Notes under the pieces: model-generated
Told to the model about the DNA's origin: nothing
The model's database searches: none
Seen by the model: only the letters and a program-made list of their open reading frames with translations
Source: Membranipora membranacea
Lineage: Eukaryota > Bryozoa > Gymnolaemata > Cheilostomatida > Membraniporidae
Length of the DNA stretch: 64,000 nucleotides
Reading direction: 5' to 3'
Assembly (NCBI GenBank): GCA_914767715.1
Contig: OU612072.1
Location: forward strand, 17,916,001 to 17,980,000
Made by a program: the position numbers and the translations under genes
Shown: piece after piece, positions 48,401 through 57,488 of the stretch
How the letters are laid out: every line of letters begins with the position of its first letter
Position numbering within the stretch: position 1 is the stretch's first letter

Positions 48401-51378
48401 TCATGCGCACTCAATTCAGATGAACAGGTAAAGATGTGAGTATGCATTTTAAAAATGCAGTTTAATTCGAACACGACATTGCAATGAATGAGCGTTGATA
48501 TTACCTGGTATAAACTAATGATCTTCAGTTTCTCATACACTGGCAGGAAGAAAACCAAAGCCGATACGGCTCCCAATCCGCAGCCCAATGCCGCATACAT
48601 GTATGCTGTCCCATATGTATAACACTCTGCAGGAATACCAATTATCGCTGTTGTTGATGTGTAGCTAAAACATAAAAATGGAATCAGCTTACTTTTGGAT
48701 CCACAATTTGATGTAGAATAGTTACGGAGGAGAAATTATAGCTACCTCAAGCATGGACCAATTTGGGCAAACGGCATCTGACAGAGATCAATCACCCAGT
48801 AGGAATTTATAAATTGACAATTTTCTCAGTTTTTAGGTGAAAGACCCCTTAGCTGCGCGTTTTTATGTGCAATTTTGTTTGAGGTGTCTTCAATGTGGTG
48901 AGATATTTCTTGTTATTGAGAAGGTGCTGGTCGAGGTAACTTATATCAACCATTGGGTCAGGTCTTAGGGACCCATAGAATCTAGCATCTTTGTTCAAAA
49001 AGAGAAATGAGATATGATATCATGCGGCTGCACAGTGATCTTGTGCACTTTTGCAAAAATTTACTTCTCATGTGAATTTCTCAGCAACCGGTACTCCGAT
49101 TTCCATTCTGTTTTTTTCATTTTACACGGAGTACCAAAGACCTTCGTTTTGTAGCATTGCGAAACCCCATAAAAATTTAATTAATTAGGAGTAATTAAAA
49201 AATATGTCTGCAGATATAAAATGGACATCATTTCTGAAAGAGCTAGGGGAAAAAACTCTTCAGGAATTTGTTTGTTATAATCTATCTCAACATACGATCA
49301 ATGTGCTTGTTGATCGGATTAAGCATGACATAGATAATCCACTGTTAATCCCCACGACAGCACCTTAATCAGCTGCCTGTATATCCATGATGTGTCAGTT
49401 TGAGGAAGACAACTTTAACTCAGCTTCAGCAGACACAGCTGAACTTTATGGCAAAAAAAACTATGAATCTCTACCTGTCTTAGAACAAGAGTAAATCAGA
49501 GATTAGCAAGGATTAATAAATCTTGAGTAAAAGTGGCCTCAGCTCATTTTACATTAAATGAGGGACGATTTGATGGTAATACAATTCACTGCATCAGCTT
49601 CTGATCCCAGCAACAGCCAACAGGCATCAACAATGAATTGAATAGAGATGATGATTCACTCTCTATTCATACCGGTGCAAAATTTAGTAACACCTCCATA
49701 TTTTTATTTACATATTATTAAGAATGAATGAAAGAGGCTAGGTATTATGTAACTTTAGGTGCAGAGTGTGCTTCACTTGATGGTAAAGCTTTACAATTCA
49801 TTTAACCATTGCTGGGTAGGTTTTGATCAGATTGAAAAGTGTGCCGACATGCACAAGATCACTGTGTGGAAACAATCAGAGTCAATTATAGTTATTATTT
49901 GCAATGGGTGGGTGAGATCTTTTCTAACTTTACTAAAATGGGAATCAGTGAGTAGAAACAAAGAATCATTGATAGATGGCATATCAAGAGCTAGAATTTT
50001 ATTGGCCCAAAAAACATGTCAATCGAATGTTGATATCAGACTTCTATTATTTAACCAGCAAACCAGTGGATATGTGACCAGTGGCTTTTTCGGCAAGTGG
50101 CCTTATGACCAGTGGCCTTTTGTCCTGTGGCCTTTGACCAGTGGTTTTTTGGCCGGTGGCTTTATGGCCAGTGGCTTTTTGGCCAGCAGCTTTTTGGCAG
50201 CGGCCTTTTGACCCAAAATCGAGGACTTCCTATACATTTTTGACTTCATTTTTGTAATAAAATGATTCTGTTTTTATCATAGGAACTCCAGCCTCAACCC
50301 CAGCAGATCAAAAGCATATTGAGACAAAGTCGGCAAGTGTTTCCTAATGATAATTATTCTGCCAGGCAATCATGCGATTATTAAATTCTTCATCTGTTTG
50401 ACCTTCATTTAGGCATGTCTCCAATCAAGGACAGGTGCCAAATTTAATATCAGAAGTTAAATTACACCAAAATCACTTCAATTATAACACATTTTTCAGC
50501 AAAATTCAAAAACAGCTGATACTTGATGTTAGCCACTGATGTATAATATTAAATTCATATCAAAGATATCAACACATGAGGCATAATTATGGGGATCCAG
50601 AAGGGAAATGTTTGAATGGCATGTGCCCACTGATATATATTATAAATTCATATCAATGCATGTGACTAATTTAACTGAGGCGGCATATTTTGTATTTAGT
50701 AATGTATCATACATTATCTGATTATTTGCCTTTGTAAAATGAACTAATAAAGTCAGCTGGTGGAACAATTGAACCAGTTGATAATTAATTGGATTGCTTC
50801 TTGCCGAATTTGTGACTATTACATTTTTTTGCATGTCACATCTTGCACGATGCGATGCGTTCTGATTGTTGTTGCATACTGCCACATTATGTGCATGATT
50901 GTCTACCAATTTTTGCACAGCCTCATCAGTAATTTTAGTCATTTTACACAAGCTACAAGCATTTATGGTCATCACCAGGACATGAAAACAATATAGCTAT
51001 AGGAAGGAATCTGAACTGAGTTCTGTAAACTGAATGTTATGCAATAATGTGTGTTCTGTATAATTTCAGTCAATTTGTGTGCTGAATAAGTGTCAAAGCT
51101 AGATTTCTAGGAAACCGAAAAACAAAAGTGCACTCATTGGAAGGGTTTTAGTTGACTCACCTCGCTATCAAACTACATGCAACAGGGAACCAGTGCATAT
51201 TGCCATCAGCTAGCAGATATTCGCTTGTAGTTTTCTGCTTGCCTCCTGTACAGGCATAATATATACCAACCGCTGCCGATATTGCAAGCATCAGAGACAG
51301 GACCAGATAATCAGGCCATGTGAAATAATAGTTCCCCGCCTCCACGAACGAACTGTTTGCATCCATGCCGTACTTCAT
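33451..51378 (-). CDS. SLC5-family sodium/solute cotransporter (SMCT/SMVT-like)
   Basis: Plasma-membrane Na+-coupled symporter of the LeuT fold, nearest in motif to the SLC5A5/6/8/12 group (iodide, multivitamin, monocarboxylate). Fourteen exons in phase, 587 codons: 51161-51378, 48505-48664, 47926-47991, 47097-47148, 39876-39943, 38884-39038, 38192-38341, 37433-37562, 36348-36436, 35664-35847, 35347-35464, 34865-35027, 33893-33993, 33451-33557. Family blocks: FTWPDYLVLSLMLAISA (TM1), SEYLLADGNMHWFPVACSL, YIELRFG, VTGLDIWTS, GGLKAVLWTDAFQ, DPRTRMTFW, NQSSVQRYLSL, CDPL...LSDQLYP, LPGVPGLLLSAIFSASLST, FGGPMVGLF, SYNWVSVSG. The C-terminal end is not certain (see 32578-32931). The intron between exons 4 and 5 is enlarged by a complete Harbinger transposon. 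The transported substrate cannot be assigned. Confidence 0.92.
33784..33872. mobile_element. TAG-CTA foldback element, copy 5 (89 bp), diverged 9-bp TSD
   Basis: Begins TAGACTGGGATTCAGTCCAA and ends TTGGCCTGAATCCCAGGCTA. Flanks CATATGCAT (33775-33783) and TATCTGCAT (33873-33881) agree at seven of nine. Same subfamily as the copy at 63148. Lies only 11 bases from the SLC5 exon-13 donor hexamer. Confidence 0.8.
34089..34302 (+). mobile_element. MITE-B, copy 2
   Basis: Begins GTCTTTCAATTAGAAACAGC and shares CTTGCTAGGCTCTCGCTTTC, GAGTGAGCGATTC and GTGATAACTTGCTTTAGTAAA with the copy at 26090-26289. An extra GGCACAACATACATTC-like segment lies near its centre. SLC5 intron. Confidence 0.8.
34736..34799. 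repeat. Foldback family F3 copy 1 (GGCTCTGATTGG)
   Basis: Arms TGTTGGCTCTGATTGG and CCAATCGGATCAGAGCCAACA around a short purine-rich loop. Related copies at 36112-36166 and 55372-55440. Confidence 0.75.
36112..36166. repeat. Foldback family F3 copy 2
   Basis: GTGTTAGCTCTGATTGG against CCAACCAGAGCCAGCATATTGG; diverged relative of 34736-34799, in an SLC5 intron. Confidence 0.65.
36716..36771. mobile_element. TAG-CTA foldback element, copy 6 (56 bp), 9-bp TSD with one mismatch
   Basis: The 18 outer bases at each end are exact reverse complements (TAGACTTGTCACACGGCT / AGCCGTGTGACAAGTCTA). Flanks CAATCACCC at 36707-36715 and CAATCACAC at 36772-36780. In the SLC5 intron between exons 8 and 9. Confidence 0.9.
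38590..38757 (-). repeat. tRNA-headed SINE, family S1 copy B
   Basis: On the - strand: GGAGGTGGCTCAGTTGG (A box), then 40 bases to GTGGGTTTGAAACCCACTGC (B box), then a body with AGGTGTGCTCCGACCTGCC and CTGGCGCAAGCATTGCGACC, matching copy A at 24205-24470. The tRNA-like head is intact enough for Pol III boxes, but the SINE body marks it as a retroposon rather than a tRNA gene. SLC5 intron. Confidence 0.8.
39798..39813 (+). repeat. Homopolymer of 16 G
   Basis: Sixteen consecutive G, 62 bases from SLC5 exon 5. Its length is likely to be unreliable in sequencing. Confidence 0.9.
40393..40432. repeat. Possible decayed TAG-CTA foldback core
   Basis: AAGGCTACTCCCAAAAC followed by AGTAGCCGCATGG resembles the core of copies 6 and 7 (GGCTACTCC...AGCCG), but the ends and target duplication are not recognisable. 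Confidence 0.35.
40820..40950 (+). promoter_or_regulatory. Harbinger left subterminal repeats
   Basis: TGATTGGTGGGTAC occurs at about 40818-40831 and 40937-40950. It is the inverse of the TIR core, and matching motifs lie near the right end (TTGATGGGTACC about 46494-46505, GGTACCCACAAA about 46541-46552). They flank a 28-bp perfect palindrome at 40870-40897. Probably transposase or accessory-protein binding sites (inference). Confidence 0.6.
40870..40897. repeat. 28-bp perfect palindrome in the Harbinger end
   Basis: ACGAAAGTAGAATC joined to its exact reverse complement with no spacer, midway between the two subterminal repeats. Confidence 0.9.
41110..43430 (+). CDS. MADF-BESS protein of the Harbinger element
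   Basis: Second (DNA-binding) protein of the transposon, expected to bind the element ends and help bring the transposase into the nucleus. Four exons, 41110-41267, 42112-42308, 42597-42683 and 42937-43430, give 311 residues in phase. The MADF (Myb/SANT-like) domain covers about residues 1-100: DIAFMDTVREYPCLYDTSRK, SYKNKKTTKANALAEIG, LKTFRTRVGRYLREAR, FAWLFSFI. Then come a Thr/Ala/Pro linker, a basic KRKKKEENSKSRK patch, and a BESS-like helix pair (DAVMLFLRSMAPKIREV, QQMLLQMEIMQLIN). The C-terminus is Gln/Asn/Pro-rich. Intron 1 contains a LINE fragment. No frameshift or stop seen. Confidence 0.9.
41640..42060 (-). pseudogene. LINE reverse transcriptase C-terminal fragment
   Basis: The reverse frame reads RLANEAIKKLKHIIPNDKK, then ILLYNSVETWTISKAVKN and LLRTVIYVKLPNKKSS, the C-terminal part of a non-LTR polymerase. 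Nested in intron 1 of the MADF gene. Confidence 0.75.
43528..43990 (+). repeat. Tandem decayed copies of the MADF gene 3' end
   Basis: Two full units (43528-43730 and 43731-43925) and a partial third (from 43926), each starting GTTTATTTS and containing TTTCTTGCACAAGCTGTGCAG. Units 1 and 2 contain AGCAGCATRATATGATG, which matches the MADF coding exon near 43297-43313. So part of the last exon with its 3' flank was duplicated in tandem just downstream of the stop, up to the transposase 3' end. Confidence 0.8.
44042..46300 (-). CDS. HARBI1-type DDE transposase of the Harbinger element
   Basis: Catalyses cut-and-paste transposition of the element. Three exons, 46110-46300, 45550-45721 and 44042-44956, phased, 425 residues. 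The N-terminal part shows FLRMSPERFEHLAELTRPYL and QRLAITLRYLATGNT, the helix-turn-helix region of PIF/Harbinger transposases. The catalytic triad is visible as VIGALDGKHI (first Asp), VGSYGRDNDAAVFN (second Asp) and RRCIENAFGILSARWQIF (Glu). All signature residues are present with no stop or frameshift, so the protein looks intact. It is convergent with the MADF gene; its 3' end lies beyond the tandem copies of the MADF 3' end. Confidence 0.93.
50056..50212 (+). repeat. Degenerate GGCCAGTGGCTTTTT tandem repeat
   Basis: About nine variable copies of an 18-20 base unit (GACCAGTGGCTTTTT, GGCCAGTGGCTTTTT). In SLC5 intron 1. The Gly/Phe-rich open frame across it is a by-product of the repeat. Confidence 0.8.
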
Positions 51379-51411
51379 TCACCTAAAATTATACAACCTT
51401 ATGCAACGGCA

Positions 51412-51460
51412 TAGCCTTGTCACACAGTCACAGTTAAAAAGTAGCCGCTTGACAAAGCTA
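51412..51460. mobile_element. TAG-CTA foldback element, copy 7 (49 bp), 9-bp TSD with one mismatch
   Basis: Begins TAGCCTTGTCACACAGTC and ends GTAGCCGCTTGACAAAGCTA. Flanks GCAACGGCA at 51403-51411 and GCAATGGCA at 51461-51469. It lies 34 bases upstream of the SLC5 start codon, so in the probable 5' leader or promoter. Confidence 0.85.
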
Positions 51461-52423
51461 GCAATGGCACTGTTGTGTGCAAGATTCAGTTTGCAAAGGC
51501 TTATAGTAATGGTAAAATAAAATAGTCGGCAAAATCCTAAGTACTTGTAAAAATTTATGCATTCAAAAGAAAAAATGACAAGATTATTAGCGTGTTGGAG
51601 GCTGAGCCCTGGCTATGCTTCAATCCACCAAATTAGACCAGCGATATAAACCATAAGTGGTAAAAACACGCTGAAATCTTCATTTGCTTTTGTATCTACG
51701 GAGATATCTATTGTGTATGGAGCGCTGCCTCCTTGGCTCAACTCAAGCTTGCACAGACAGGTACATGGGTCAAAATTCTCTCCCATAAAAAAATCATTAT
51801 TTTAAAAACTAATCGTATTATTTTTACTATGAGCATTATTAAAACATACCCTGCACTGCTCCTCTGTCACTCGATTTAGTATCTAATATTTTCTTTATCA
51901 AACAGCCTACTTTTAGCAGGGCACTAGCACTTTGCAGATAGTGTTACTGTCCTAACTGAACTGAACTGAAAAAATGGCATATTAATAGCGTGCCATCAAG
52001 CATAACGGTGGTTGCATTGAAACAGATCCAATGATTAATGAGGATTTAAATTTGAGGAATCTGCTGACTATACTTTTGCAGATAATGATAGAGTTGCAAG
52101 CCAACTACAACACAGGACACAGCTGTCAAGCATGATCCGATAGGCGACTTACTGAGCCCAAAAATAACATTTTTATAATTTGGAGTTGTGTTGTCAATGC
52201 CCATGATAAAGGGACCGTTCACTATCACTATAGGAAGGATACTAAAATATTCCTATTTCTTTGATAACTCGGTAGCAGCATATTTTCTGGAAGTGGCTTC
52301 TCAGATCAGGTGCATAATCTACCAACAAACACATTGGGATGGAGAAAAAAATTCTAGTTCCTCAAAGTCAAACCTTCAAACCAGTGGCGTATATTACCAA
52401 TCACGGCCCACAGATTTTCTTGA

Positions 52424-52512
52424 GTAGCTGAATAGCTCAGTGTGTAGTGCGTCTGACTAATAGTCACTGTTAATAAGATTGTTGTGGGTTCAAATCCCAG
52501 CAAGGTCAGTTT
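52424..52512 (+). repeat. tRNA-like SINE head, third type
   Basis: GAATAGCTCAGTGTGTAGTGCG (A box) and GTTGTGGGTTCAAATCCCAGC (B box) with an extended anticodon region, then poly(T). Could be a tRNA pseudogene; acceptor-stem pairing is poor. Confidence 0.6.
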
Positions 52513-52666
52513 TTTTTCAAATGGGTGCTTTATAACTGGAGCATTTTTACCGTAATCTTTTACTGCTATTGAGTTGTTTTCTGAAAGTACCCAACAGCTC
52601 AGTGAGCTATTGAAATACCTCTCTGCTTGCACTATTTTGCTACCGATATGCAAAAATTTCCGTGGT

Positions 52667-52739
52667 GGGAAGGCGCTTAAGCGCCCCTCCCACACCCTCC
52701 CCGCCACGCCTACGGCGTGTGGATTGGGCCGCGCCCAAT
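52667..52739. repeat. Three GC-rich palindromes in a row
   Basis: GGCGCTTAAGCGCC (52672-52685, perfect, inside a longer TGGGAAGG...CCCTCCCA hairpin), CACGCC-TAC-GGCGTG (52705-52719) and ATTGGGC-CGC-GCCCAAT (52723-52739), all within about 70 bases of unusually GC-rich sequence. Confidence 0.85.
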
Positions 52740-53094
52740 CATTATGCTCATCTCTAAAAAGTCAGTGAGTGAATATGTGGTTGCCATATTTGAGTCATTA
52801 GAGCTCAATTTTCGGAGCGCTCATTTGGCAACACCCTACAAGGATGTTATTTTCTACAGAATAAAAAGTTTATAATTATGATTGATTAGAAATCAATATC
52901 TGTACGTCCAAAGCTAGCATTTTTGTAGATATTTTTGTATATTATTATGAACTTTATTAACCACCGATCAATGAATGAAGCAAATAAGACCATGTGAAAC
53001 AAAAAATAAAATAATGCATTGACGCATTTATGAGTATTTATAAAAAAGGCTTTTTCTGCAAAGAGCAGTATTTGATATAGGGAGGGTCGTGGTT

Positions 53095-53990
53095 TTATGA
53101 TGGTGCCTGTAGATGATGGTGATGTGGATGGCTGGTGTTCTTTCTCACATTATTGACATACATTAGGCAACATATCTCCAGATAAACACTTAGTTCTGTC
53201 AAATTTAATGCTGCAAGACGCTCATCATAATGTTCTAACCATGGCAAAATAACCCAGAGACATAACTTCTGTAGTCTTTCAAGAATCTCCATGTCCCCTT
53301 TCAATAAGCAAGGGAACCAACTTGGTGCTGCGTACGAGATCACTGACAGAACTCTCGATCTATAGAATGTGACCAGACTTGACGTGGAGACCCCAACTTT
53401 CCTGAGCCGAATAATGGCATGCACAGCTGGCCTTAACTTACTTATTACAGAGTCGACGTGAGGACTGAATCTCATATGATTGTCAAAGCCAACCCCTAAA
53501 AGTTTGACTGATGAATTTTGTGAGATGGGCATGTCATTTATCTTGATAGGATCACAGATGATGTTCTTTTGAAGGGTTAGAGTCAGCGATTGTGACTTAG
53601 TGACGTATAACAGCATTGGATTTTCTTCACACCAGCTTGCCGCATAATCAGCTGCAGACTGTAGAGGATTGTCTTGAAATACGAGAGATGCTTTATGAGA
53701 TGTCGAGTTTTCTATGCGTACTTCCGAGCTTTTTACCACATTATAAACTGTAGTGTCATCTGCGTATTTGATACAAGGTAGCAGCACTCTAATGATGAAT
53801 ATACATCTGCGTACCTCACTCTCTGCCATCTATCATTGAAGAAACTCATCATCAGTCTGACGTGACTAGGACTGGTATTTAAGGCTAGAAGTTTTTGAAT
53901 AGCAATGTGTGGAAGCATTTTATCAAAGCTTTGCTGAAATCCAGCATCAAAGCCTGAACAGCAACATTCTGTTTATCATCAAGACTAGAC
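53095..53990 (-). pseudogene. LINE reverse transcriptase with internal deletion and frameshift
   Basis: Reading on the - strand, FQQSFDKMLPHIAIQKLLAL (RT palm start) runs to about 53800. The frame then shifts and resumes just before KYADDTTVYNVVK, the YxDD catalytic box. SVKLLGVGFDNHMRFSPHVD and the thumb/C-terminal region follow to the stop at 53095. The stretch normally between these blocks is missing, so the copy is dead. 5' truncated. Confidence 0.85.
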
Positions 53991-55371
53991 GCAATTTCAA
54001 GAACTTTGTTGATTATATTAGTTATTGGAAGTGACAACAGATGTGCGTTGTTTTTGGTGACCCAGCTAGGATAATCCTCTCTATTAGTAGACTTGTGAGT
54101 GTTTATACCTCTAAGATTATGCTCATAACTTCTCTACTACTGAATTTATCATCAAACACCACGATCAAAACCTCAGAAATACTCTCTAGTGTAATGTAAG
54201 CTGGTGTGTATGACATGTTGTTTAACCTATTTTCAGTTTTTTGGCTGGAAAGGAATGCATGTTTTGGACCAAATAAATCGAGTTTAGCCACAAAAATCAA
54301 AATATCTCAAGATGTAAAGCCATAATCAATAATGGCTTCGATCAAAATCTAGACAATCTCCTGCTGTTCATCATGCTGACAACAAATTTGACTGACATAT
54401 TTCTGAATTTCTGATTTTTGGCTGGAAAATTTTGTCCAAAATTAGTGAAAATCTGGGTTTTATTTGTTACAGTTGTGACAACCAGGATCTGTAATCTGGT
54501 AAGATTATTGATGGAAGTGACAATGCAAGACCAAAATGGTATAATAAATTGGAAATTTTAGTTTCTGCATTATTGGGGTCACATGTAATGAGGGGTCAGA
54601 AATGGCCCTTTTACTATTGCAAAAATCAAGTTTACGTTTCAAAGACAGGAGGCCTAAAAATATGAAGTTTCACTAAAATGTTGCTCCTCCAGTTAGTGCC
54701 ATGCCTCCTCTATATGGTGAAAGCAAAAACTAATCAAATACCTCAATAGCATGTCACAGAGGGCTCAGTTTAAAAAGGGCACTTTTTGCCCCAAAATGAA
54801 CTTTCAGTGGTCACTGCGACTCAATGTCAAATATTTGGGAGGTTTCAACTGTGAAAATAACTATTAGACATGATCCCCAATACAATTTTAAAAAGTTTTA
54901 AAAAGCGCTGTCCCTCTTTTACCTTATTATCACTATCACATTTTTCAATCCATAAAGATTTGTTGCAGAACAAAAATTTCCAAGTGTTTTTCAGCCAGGG
55001 AACAGGTGTCAGGTAAAGATGGTTAAACAATAATTACAAAACAAATTGTTGATTTACCACATGGCCAAGAACCAAGCGTAGTTATTTTCTGACAAACTGC
55101 ACAATTATCCCCTTTGTGTCTAAAAGTAACACTAACTCTGCACTGCTGGGGTGTGGTAGCGGCATTCCATCATCAACCATAGCCCATTATGGTGAATGAA
55201 TTTTATGATGGATGGCATTGCCATGTCGATGACTTCTCGGATAACCTTCTGTTGGTTTTCATTATGGAAATTATGGCGGAGGATAAATACACTTATTACA
55301 AATACAAGACAGATGAAGTTGTCACATTTTATTTTCTAAGCAGTGAAATAGCAAAGGTAGGTGTTGTCCTA

Positions 55372-55440
55372 ACCAATGCCTTGGCTCTGATTGGTGGGAT
55401 GGTCTCCCCAGCCCAACCAATCAGAGCCAGAATATTGGCT
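55372..55440. repeat. Foldback family F3 copy 3
   Basis: CCAATGCCTTGGCTCTGATTGG against CCAATCAGAGCCAGAATATTGG with a short loop; third copy of the family at 34736 and 36112. Confidence 0.8.
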
Positions 55441-55892
55441 AGTGTTTTACGATATCCATTTTCTAATAGGCTTCTCTCAATTCAATTGTGGAATGTCACA
55501 GGCAGAAATGTCCACCTTGAATACAACAAGCTTTATCGTTGATATAGATCATCATATATCATACAGCAAATCAAGCAATGTTTTGAGAGATTTATAGTCT
55601 AGATGGACAAAAAGACAAATCCATGCACATCTTTGTGAGAGGACACCATTCAAAAAGCAGAAGGAATGAAGTAAAATAGTAAAATACATTACTGAGTCTT
55701 GAAAAAGCATCAATTGCAAGATGTGAACTGATTGTATGCCCGGAAGAAAAAAGAAGTCTATTCTAAATTCTTACAATATGTTTAACAAAATGAAGAAACT
55801 GGTAATAAATTAACATACCCTCCAATCAAGATTACTTTTTGAGCAGGGATAAATAATAGTATGAGTAGCTAGCTGGGAGCACACTGATAGCG

Positions 55893-55955
55893 TGACATAC
55901 TATTGCATGTATATCTCCTATCTATGGAAATCAGGAGCGACATGCTAAATGCCAA
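55893..55955 (+). mobile_element. MITE-A fragment
   Basis: TACTATTGCATGTATATCTC matches the left end of MITE-A (compare 63757); the interior and right end are missing. Confidence 0.6.
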
Positions 55956-57488
55956 ATGCTAAAGGCACAAAATTGCCAAATGCTAATTGCCAATTTGTTC
56001 AGAGAGGACACAATTCTTGTGGTTCAGATGGTGTTGCACTGTTTTGAGTTGTGATATGTTGTCCCCCATCAGGACAAAGACATGACTCAAATAAATACCG
56101 TAAGTCACAGTCTGGTAGCTGGGCGCTAAAAACTCCTTCACTTTGAATGCAACCGGACGTATGGACGAGTGGCCGATATTTGTTGAATATCCATAATCTA
56201 TCTTTATTAGCTCACTGACTGAGCCATCAATAACGTATCTCAGTATAAAGATGAGGCTGTGATTAATACCATTGACATATAATATATTAGTATTACATAG
56301 TCAACGACAAGTAATATAAGATAAATAATAAAATAATGTTTGATATTTGTTTGTGTGAGAATACCAAAGTAAGGTATACGATTTTAAGGCATGTCTCATC
56401 GAGACGTCCTTATATTTAGATGTTTGACAAGGTGAGTTATAGATTCATATCATTTTCTTATTTTTTGATAACCTGATTTGATTCCAATAAAATTCAAATA
56501 CAACTCTCTTCATAAGTTTCAGTTATTTAAAACTTCTATTAGAATTTGCCCTCCTAGGCTCCTACCATCTCCTTCATCCGCCAAGTCTAACAAACTATAT
56601 AACTACTTTTGCAGTTATTTTTCAGCCGTTTATAAGCAGGAATTATTCCATCCCGTTTTAACATGTAGTTGAAATGAATGGCGTAGTATTTGTACCCTAC
56701 ATTAGGGCGGTAGCAGTAAAGTGCTCAAACTCTACCCAGGGTTATGAAAGTGACATTTCATTATCAATGTGAAGTCACCATCTAATTGGGTAGAGTATGA
56801 ACACTTAAACTAGGAGGGTATGCATGTAAGTACACATCAATTTGTGAAATTAATGTTTGCAACAATATTAAGAGTTATCCTCTTATTTAGCGTGAAGAAA
56901 TAACTCCAAGCTGCAGACCTGCTTTACATTATCAAATGGTACCAACCATGGATAACTCTACGGTACCAACTACCAAATAATAAGCACCAAGCCAAATTAT
57001 TTTGTATTAAATAAATTTGTGTTCAATTTCATTTGCAGCCAAAATTGTATACCGAACAAAAGAAATCACCGGTTTTTGGCAGTTGCTGGCCATATCTTGA
57101 CATTCGATCTTCAATAAGATGCTGACATTACATTGGGAACAATAAATAACTAAACAGGTCTTATGTGACAAAGCTAATCATTTAGCACCAGACTATCAAA
57201 CACCTGATACAGTTTGGTGGTGATGTGATGACCCGGTACCTTGTAATAATTATTTACACTGATAGAGAGGCTGTGTGCTGTATCAATCAGTGAGAGGCTG
57301 AACTTGTGCTCTTATCAGTAGTTTGACTGTAAGACGTACCGATACTAGGTTATAAGGAGTTAAAAATAACAGCGTAACTTTGTGGGGTGTGTCTACATCT
57401 CCTTGACCTAATATCACATAGGTGATGTGATCGGAGGTGTCAAAAATCAGTATTTATTTCCATAGAGGTAGTCTGCTTGAGTAGAACT

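Larger units (their letters stand above)
51470..53094. other. SLC5 upstream region, no host gene
   Basis: Contains a tRNA-headed SINE, a GC-rich palindrome cluster and otherwise AT-rich unique sequence. No exon recognised on either strand. Confidence 0.5.
54000..57488. other. Gene-free region upstream of the NHL gene
   Basis: AT-rich, with a foldback (55372-55440) and a MITE-A fragment (55893-55955). Open frames here have no homology I can see. The promoter of the NHL gene should lie at its right end. Confidence 0.5.

Noticed and set aside
49759-50211. 150-codon open frame rich in Gly/Phe
   Set aside because: The second half is translated tandem repeat, the first half has no homology, and it lies in an SLC5 intron on the opposite strand.
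52424-52512. Intron-containing tRNA gene
   Set aside because: The anticodon region is too long and the acceptor stem does not pair; kept only as a tRNA-like SINE head.
55189-55542. 117-codon open frame
   Set aside because: It spans a foldback element, has no splice context and no recognisable protein motifs.
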